This document shows positions 6,396-10,455 of a DNA stretch of 10,455 nt, one piece after another. The translations under genes and the position numbers were made by a program. The stretch spans positions 1 through 10,455 of the forward strand of contig JALRLN010000001.1 in assembly GCA_023254445.1 (NCBI GenBank), written 5' to 3'. A model generated the notes under the pieces. The model did not search any database. It had not been told where the DNA came from and worked only from the letters and a program-made list of their open reading frames with translations. How positions within the stretch are numbered: position 1 is the stretch's first letter; every line of letters begins with the position of its first letter. The stretch comes from Candidatus Poseidoniaceae archaeon (GTDB lineage Archaea; Thermoplasmatota; Poseidoniia; Poseidoniales; Poseidoniaceae).

Positions 6396-6896
6396 TTGAA
6401 GGCGCACGTCCTCGGCGTGATGTCGACGATGCCTGAGTGGAAAGCAATCGACCTTGGAGCGCTTGAACGTGTCCCGCTCGGCGTGCTGCGCTCCGGCACG
6501 CTGCGGAGGCACGGTGTGACGCGCTGGCAGGCCGGAACAACCCGTGACAACGTGTCAACGGCATCGGTGTCCGTCATCGACCTCCACGCCCGTTTGCTTG
6601 AGGCCCGATGGCAGGCCTACGCTGCGCACGTGCTGCACCACGAGTACATCCATGCCGCCGGCCACCGACCTCACGATGCAGCGTTTCGACGCTGGGAGGC
6701 TGCGTGGCCACATCCTGGCAGCGCTGACGCCTCCGCCTTTGCGGACTGCCTTCACGAAGAGCGTGTTCGTTGGTGGTGGACCTGCCAAGCCTGCGATCGC
6801 CGGCATGGCAGGCTTCGGCGAGGCAACGGTCGTTACGCGTGCAGGCGGTGCGGGAGCGTTCTTGTTGACCGTCCAGCGGAGGTTGAGGGACGATGA
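6396..6896 (+). CDS. SprT-like zinc metalloprotease with C-terminal zinc ribbon
   Basis: The protein is 166 aa from TTG 6396 (179 aa if CTG 6357 is used; ATG 6420 is a shorter option). Seen: a gluzincin active-site motif HHEYIHAAGH (His82, Glu83, His86, with His90 as likely third ligand) followed by HDAAF, the arrangement of SprT/SPRTN-like proteases, here with no insertion between the HExxH and the last histidine. A four-cysteine zinc ribbon follows, CxxC (130, 133) and CxxC (149, 152), which is the usual SprT-family C-terminal element. The N-terminal 60 residues are not recognised. Family members include SPRTN/Wss1-type proteases that cleave DNA-protein crosslinks and poorly understood bacterial SprT proteins; the substrate here is unknown. 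The stop overlaps the next start as ATGA (6893-6896), so the two are probably translated together. A trans-membrane segment or signal peptide is not seen, so it should be cytoplasmic. Confidence 0.82.
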   Translation: MKAHVLGVMSTMPEWKAIDLGALERVPLGVLRSGTLRRHGVTRWQAGTTRDNVSTASVSVIDLHARLLEARWQAYAAHVLHHEYIHAAGHRPHDAAFRRWEAAWPHPGSADASAFADCLHEERVRWWWTCQACDRRHGRLRRGNGRYACRRCGSVLVDRPAEVEGR

Positions 6897-8881
6897 ACGC
6901 CAAGGTGGTCGTGCTCGCGCTGCTGCCCCTCCTTGCCTTGGTCCCTCCTGGACAGGCCGCGCTGACCGAAGAGGCGGGTGTGCAGCATCTGTCGTGCGTG
7001 GCCGATGGCGACTGCCGCTTGACGTCGTACCCCATCGGCGAGGAGTCCGTTGGGGGACAGGTGCAGGGCACGCCGGTCTCCCCGGTTGAGGTCGTTCTGG
7101 AGTTCGACCTCGACCCTGCCCAAGACCTCCTTGTGCTGCTTCCCTCGGTGCTTGAGCGCGTCGAAGTGGACTTTCGGCTCGACGATGACCCAACGAGGCT
7201 GACCTGGCCGGCCTTGGACCTCCGGTTGGTGCACGGTGAAGGCGTGACGCAGTGGTCCATCGAGCCTTCCACAGATGGAGCTGGGGTGGCCTACGTCGCC
7301 GACGATGTCGCGCTGAACCTCGACGGACGGCGTGTGTTGTGGCCCGGCGATGACGTTCGGCTTCTCCTCGGCTTCACGCTCGATCGGCCCGCAACGTGGA
7401 GCCTCCATCTTCGAGGGGCGTCCAGCCTTGAAATGGACATCGCTTGGTCCGCCGATCCCGAAGCGGCCGACGTCGATGAACCGAGTTCGCGGGTGAACCC
7501 CGTCGAGACAGAATTTGAGATGGCGCACGATGGAGCCTTGGTGGGGGCCGATGTGGATTGTTTCACCTTCGAGGTGGAAGCCCACGAGGTGCTTCGGGTG
7601 CTGATGGAATGGGACCTCGTCCCCATCGAACTTCAGCAGCAATCTGCGCGACCGCAGCTGACGTTGGCCGACGGTCGAGACGCACCGACGCCCGAGATGC
7701 AGATCGTTCAGGACGAAGACAGGGCTTCCGTGCGGTACGTGTGGAGGGCCCTGAGGGAAGGCACGACGACGCTCTGCCTCGAAGGGCAGGAGGACCGGTT
7801 TCAGGCCTACGTATGGGCGGGTATCCTGTCCTACGAAGGGATTGGACCGGTCGACCCGGGCGGCTTCACCGGCGAGGGGGCCTATCCTGCAGGCGGTGGT
7901 CAAGCACCCGCTGCTGGTCCTTCCGAACGCCTCCCGGACCCTTCCTCGGGCATGGCAGCCCTCGGAGGTGTGGCGCTCATGCTCGTCGGGCTGCTCGACT
8001 TCACGCGCCGAACAACCTCGGTGCTGCTTCGTTTCGGGCTGACCGTGCCGGGGCTTCTGTTGGTGCTCACGGCCGGGGTCGTGCACCCGTTGGTGGCGGC
8101 CTCGAGTTCTGTGCAGCAACCCGGGGAACTCGCCTTGGACGACATGATCGATGAACGGCTTGCTCAACTGTGGGACGTGGCCGCTCCAGGAATTCCTGAA
8201 AGCACGATGGTGATGCACGCAGGGGCGACCTTTGGACGGCTGGATGGCGAAGTGCTGCGGTTGCGGTTGGACGTCACCGACGCTGTGCCATTGGAAGACG
8301 GGCGGTTCCAACTTCAGGTCGAAGGCATCGACGCCATCCGGTTGGACGAGGCCATCTTTGGCCATGTGGCGCGCGTCGGTGGTGCGAGCCCGGAGCACGT
8401 GCAGCGCTTCGTGCTCCTTGCCGGTCGCTCGATTCTGCTCGACCTCCTCATGTTGGAAGCCTTGCTGGTGGTCGATGAGGTGCCCCCCAACAACGTGGTT
8501 CACCTCAACTTCGCCATGACCGACACCTCGCCCACTGGTTCGGTCACGGCACCGGCATGGGGGACACGACCCAGCGACATCGAAGCGACCACGTGGTCGG
8601 GCCTGCAAAACGCGTTGCTGCCTCAACGCATCGCGGTCTCCCTTTGCGATTGTGACCTGGACCTGCTCGACGTTCGCTCCGTTCCTTCGGACGGACTGCG
8701 GGCTGCGGACCTTCCGAGCCACGAGGGCGTTCGTCCCTCCGATGGCTTGCTGTCGGCGCCGGGATGGACCTTGTTGGCAGGGGTGGTCTTGGTGGCGGGT
8801 GGCTGGACGGCGGAATTCAGCCGCCGGCGTCAGGCGCGGGCGTTGGCCGTTCGGATGTTTGGAACTCAATCCGCGTCCTGA
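6893..8881 (+). CDS. Exported three-helix membrane protein of unknown function
   Basis: The protein is 662 aa. I do not recognise a family. It opens with a signal peptide (KVVVLALLPLLALVPPGQA, likely cut near residue 22-23), then a beta-rich acidic ectodomain (about 23-350). Its second half, near DVDCFTFEVEAHEVLRV (220-236) to AYVWAG (305-310), recalls PPC-like beta-sandwich domains, weakly. A Gly/Pro/Ala linker (323-353) leads to helix 1 (354-370), a short basic loop (TRRTTSVLLR, 371-380), helix 2 (about 381-403), a second acidic ectodomain (404-620) and helix 3 (621-641), ending in a basic tail (SRRRQARALAVR). Positive charges place loop 371-380 and the C-terminus inside, so both large domains face outward. 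Cysteines occur in near pairs: 35/41, 223/295 and 585/587, which fits disulfides outside the cell. The start ATG 6893 overlaps the SprT-like stop, with GGAGG and GAGGG just upstream. The 3' end overlaps the convergent gene by 16 bp. Confidence 0.85.
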   Translation: MNAKVVVLALLPLLALVPPGQAALTEEAGVQHLSCVADGDCRLTSYPIGEESVGGQVQGTPVSPVEVVLEFDLDPAQDLLVLLPSVLERVEVDFRLDDDPTRLTWPALDLRLVHGEGVTQWSIEPSTDGAGVAYVADDVALNLDGRRVLWPGDDVRLLLGFTLDRPATWSLHLRGASSLEMDIAWSADPEAADVDEPSSRVNPVETEFEMAHDGALVGADVDCFTFEVEAHEVLRVLMEWDLVPIELQQQSARPQLTLADGRDAPTPEMQIVQDEDRASVRYVWRALREGTTTLCLEGQEDRFQAYVWAGILSYEGIGPVDPGGFTGEGAYPAGGGQAPAAGPSERLPDPSSGMAALGGVALMLVGLLDFTRRTTSVLLRFGLTVPGLLLVLTAGVVHPLVAASSSVQQPGELALDDMIDERLAQLWDVAAPGIPESTMVMHAGATFGRLDGEVLRLRLDVTDAVPLEDGRFQLQVEGIDAIRLDEAIFGHVARVGGASPEHVQRFVLLAGRSILLDLLMLEALLVVDEVPPNNVVHLNFAMTDTSPTGSVTAPAWGTRPSDIEATTWSGLQNALLPQRIAVSLCDCDLDLLDVRSVPSDGLRAADLPSHEGVRPSDGLLSAPGWTLLAGVVLVAGGWTAEFSRRRQARALAVRMFGTQSAS

Positions 8882-9363
8882 GCCGTGCTCTTGGCTTGCT
8901 CCGAGATTTCGTCCATCTCTTCGTCGGAGAGGCCAAGCGCCGATTGGAAGGACCGGAGTTCCTTCATTTCCTCTTCCGTGATGACGCCATCTTCCCAAGC
9001 CTGCTGGTAGGCGTCAAGCAGGAAGTCGCGGTAGGCTTCAGGATTGAGGAGCACGTCACGGATGAGGCCGTGGTCCGGTGAAGCGCTCGTCGTTTCGTCG
9101 AGCATCGCCACAGAACGACGAATTTCCTTCACGGCCATGTCTTTCAGCCCGTGACCGATCCACACGAATCCCGCTGCAGCGACGGTGGCGGCAAACCACT
9201 GCATGGTTTCCGGGTTGACCAAGTCACCCGGGCTGAACATGTGGAACAGGCCAAGCAGCACCATGGCTGCACCAGACATCACCTCAACCCAATCGTTGAT
9301 GTCCGGCTCGTCGTCGAAGATGGCGAGGCGCTCGTCAACGGCATCCATGTCGGCTGCGGCCAT
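8866..9363 (-). CDS. Two-helix membrane protein with TerB-like acidic helical C-terminus
   Basis: The protein is 165 aa from the ATG read from 9363. Seen: an acidic N-terminus (DDEPDINDW), two predicted membrane helices (about 26-42, VEVMSGAAMVLLGLF; and 54-72, MQWFAATVAAAGFVWIG), a charged linker, then a helical segment (about 112-153) with AYQQAWEDGVITEEEMKEL and LGLSDEEMDEI. That last pattern, a helix followed by DGxIT/SxEE and a second LGLSxEE turn, resembles TerB/TerB-like and related short helical modules attached to membrane anchors; the match is by eye. The function is unknown. The tail is very acidic and could bind cations or a partner in the cytoplasm. The frame is open further upstream to 9609, but that extension is basic and low-complexity and lies over hel308; ATG 9348 is a shorter alternative. 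It is convergent with the 662-residue protein and divergent from hel308. Confidence 0.8.
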   Translation of the reverse strand: MAAADMDAVDERLAIFDDEPDINDWVEVMSGAAMVLLGLFHMFSPGDLVNPETMQWFAATVAAAGFVWIGHGLKDMAVKEIRRSVAMLDETTSASPDHGLIRDVLLNPEAYRDFLLDAYQQAWEDGVITEEEMKELRSFQSALGLSDEEMDEISEQAKSTAQDAD

Positions 9364-9437
9364 GAACTGCACCGGTGGGGCTGAGGTTTGAGGATGTCGC
9401 CGTGCGAGGCACAGTCCTTTTGTCCCCTCGACCGTCC
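9364..9437. promoter_or_regulatory. Divergent intergenic region, probable bidirectional promoter
   Basis: These 74 bases separate the starts of the TerB-like gene (minus) and hel308 (plus), and both need a promoter here. The only AT-richer spots are CCTTTTGT at 9416-9423, about 25-28 bases before the second hel308 ATG (9447), and CCTCAAACC on the minus strand (9385-9393), centred about 26 bases before the minus-strand ATG at 9363. Both spacings fit archaeal TATA elements driving leaderless or nearly leaderless mRNAs, but neither is a good TATA match. No SD is seen before either start. Confidence 0.25.
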
Positions 9438-10455
9438 ATGCTGGACATGGCTGTCGATGCCGCACGAATCGACGGCTTGCCCCTCCCGCCCTCGGCGATT
9501 GACTTTCTCCGGGATGAATGGGGTATCGTTCGGTTGCACCCCCCACAAGCGCAAGCGATGCCTCCGCTCCTTCAGGGCCGGAACGTGCTTCTTGCCATTC
9601 CAACCGCAAGCGGAAAGTCGCTTGTGGCCTACATCGCCATGCTTCACCAACTGCTTGTGGTCTCCCCGGGGAGCCGCGCGGTGTACATCGTCCCGCTCAA
9701 GGCGCTCGCCAGTGAGAAGCACGAGGAATTGACGGCCCTCGCCAACGCCGTCGGTCTTCAAGTTGGATTGGGTGTAGGCGATGCTGCAGGTGAAGCGCAG
9801 CGGATCGACGAATGCGATATCCTCGTTTGCACCTCCGAGAAACTCGACTCCATCATGAGGACCAAGTCCGATACGATGGCCAACGTGAGCGTCATCGTCG
9901 CGGACGAATTTCATCTCCTGAACGACAGCAGCAGGGGACCAACCTTGGAAATCAACCTGACACGACTCAGGCATCTGCGGCCTTCAGCCCAGATCGTCGC
10001 CTTGTCCGCAACGGTCGGGAACGCCGAAGACCTCGCGACATGGCTTGAAGCGGACCTTGTGGTCTCGTCCTGGCGGCCGGTGGCCTTGGAGTACGCGACC
10101 CTGTACGACCTCCATCTCGAACCGAGGAAGGTGCAGTCGGGGGCCGAAGGCAGCGTCGACCTTCGTCCGCCTCGGACGCTGGACGGGCCTGTGTCACAGC
10201 CCACTTGGGCCGTGTTGCTTGACTCCCTGACGCAAGGTGGTCAAGCCCTCATCTTCGTGTCCACACGAAGGTCTGCGGTCGCAGAAGCAAAGAAGCTCGC
10301 ACCACGGGTTCGGAAGCACCTTGAGAAGCACGACCCGGCACGCTTGGCTCGCTTGGAACAGGCCGCTGGAGGGCTTTCCACAGGTGAACAATCCACCCTT
10401 GGGGACCAACTTCGTGCCTGCCTTCGTGACGGCGTGGCCTTCCACCATGCAGGTT
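9438..10455 (+). CDS. hel308: Hel308-type Ski2-family DNA helicase, N-terminal part (truncated by window edge)
   Basis: The frame is open from ATG 9438 to the window end (339 complete codons). It is a superfamily 2 ATP-dependent 3'-5' helicase of the archaeal Hel308/Hjm group, which acts on stalled replication forks. Motifs seen: the N-terminal Q-motif-like region LHPPQAQAM (33-41), motif I PTASGKS (55-61), motif Ia VPLKALASEK (85-94), TSEKLDS (132-138), motif II DEFH (156-159; most relatives have DEIH or DEVH), RGPTLEINLTRL (166-177), motif III LSATVGN (189-195), VVSSWRPV (208-215, a Hel308 hallmark close to the usual VVSDWRPV), motif IV VSTRRSA (274-280) and FHHAG (335-339). The ratchet and C-terminal domains lie beyond the window. 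ATG 9447 is an equally good start (the residue is M4), favoured by a weak TATA-like element about 25 bases upstream; earlier GTG/TTG codons at 9402 and 9420 are less likely. Confidence 0.93.
   Translation, partial: MLDMAVDAARIDGLPLPPSAIDFLRDEWGIVRLHPPQAQAMPPLLQGRNVLLAIPTASGKSLVAYIAMLHQLLVVSPGSRAVYIVPLKALASEKHEELTALANAVGLQVGLGVGDAAGEAQRIDECDILVCTSEKLDSIMRTKSDTMANVSVIVADEFHLLNDSSRGPTLEINLTRLRHLRPSAQIVALSATVGNAEDLATWLEADLVVSSWRPVALEYATLYDLHLEPRKVQSGAEGSVDLRPPRTLDGPVSQPTWAVLLDSLTQGGQALIFVSTRRSAVAEAKKLAPRVRKHLEKHDPARLARLEQAAGGLSTGEQSTLGDQLRACLRDGVAFHHAG

Noticed and set aside
5553..6512. A 319-codon minus-strand frame spanning the thioesterase
   Set aside because: It overlaps the recognisable hotdog thioesterase and the deacylase N-terminus in another frame and shows no motif.
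6833..8998. A 721-codon open frame on the minus strand, antisense to the 662-residue membrane protein
   Set aside because: Its translation is rich in His, Arg, Gln and Pro, with no domain or membrane pattern, and it overlaps three better-supported genes. The plus-strand protein has a signal peptide, consistent topology and an SD. Long antisense frames are expected in GC-rich DNA.
9364..9609. An upstream extension of the TerB-like gene to an ATG at 9609
   Set aside because: The added 82 residues are basic and unstructured and run antisense through the hel308 N-terminus; the acidic membrane protein starts naturally at 9363.
1..10455. tRNA or rRNA genes, CRISPR arrays, insertion sequences, long direct or inverted repeats, phage genes
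   Set aside because: I looked on both strands for repeat periodicity, cloverleaf-type paired arms and transposase motifs and found none; almost all of the window is occupied by the listed genes.

Overview
The window reads as a compact, GC-rich (roughly 60% by eye) archaeal chromosome segment. The best guess is a planktonic euryarchaeon of the Marine Group II / Candidatus Poseidoniales type or another member of Thermoplasmatota. The clearest archaeal marker is a Hel308-type Ski2 helicase at the right edge. The bacterial-type gyrase operon at the left edge fits, because several euryarchaeal lineages acquired gyrBA. Nothing suggests phage, plasmid, insertion sequence or CRISPR; it looks like ordinary, tightly packed chromosome. 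The taxonomic call is inference from gene content only.

Layout, left to right: (1) the 3' end of gyrB, overlapping by 11 bp a complete gyrA that starts at TTG behind a perfect Shine-Dalgarno sequence; (2) after a gap of about 90 bases, a DRE-TIM acyltransferase of the 2-isopropylmalate/homocitrate synthase family without the C-terminal regulatory domain; (3) convergent with it and overlapping its stop by 13 bp, a zinc-dependent AstE/AspA-type deacylase on the minus strand with an N-terminal extension and an acidic tail; (4) divergent from that, with starts only 8 bp apart, a hotdog-fold PaaI-type thioesterase; (5) a SprT-like zinc metalloprotease with a zinc ribbon, coupled through ATGA to (6) a 662-residue exported three-helix membrane protein of unknown function; (7) on the minus strand, overlapping that stop by 16 bp, a 165-residue two-helix membrane protein with a TerB-like acidic helical tail; (8) divergent from it across 74 bp, the N-terminal 339 residues of Hel308.

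Functional links: GyrA and GyrB form one enzyme. The SprT-like and 662-residue genes are probably co-translated. Gyrase, a SprT-like protease (a fold used elsewhere for DNA-protein crosslink repair) and Hel308 (stalled-fork repair) lie close together, but unrelated metabolic genes separate them, so a common pathway is only a hypothesis. I found no convincing defence system or other wholly new system. The least explained parts are the SprT-like/membrane-protein pair, the TerB-like membrane protein and the N-terminal extension of the deacylase.
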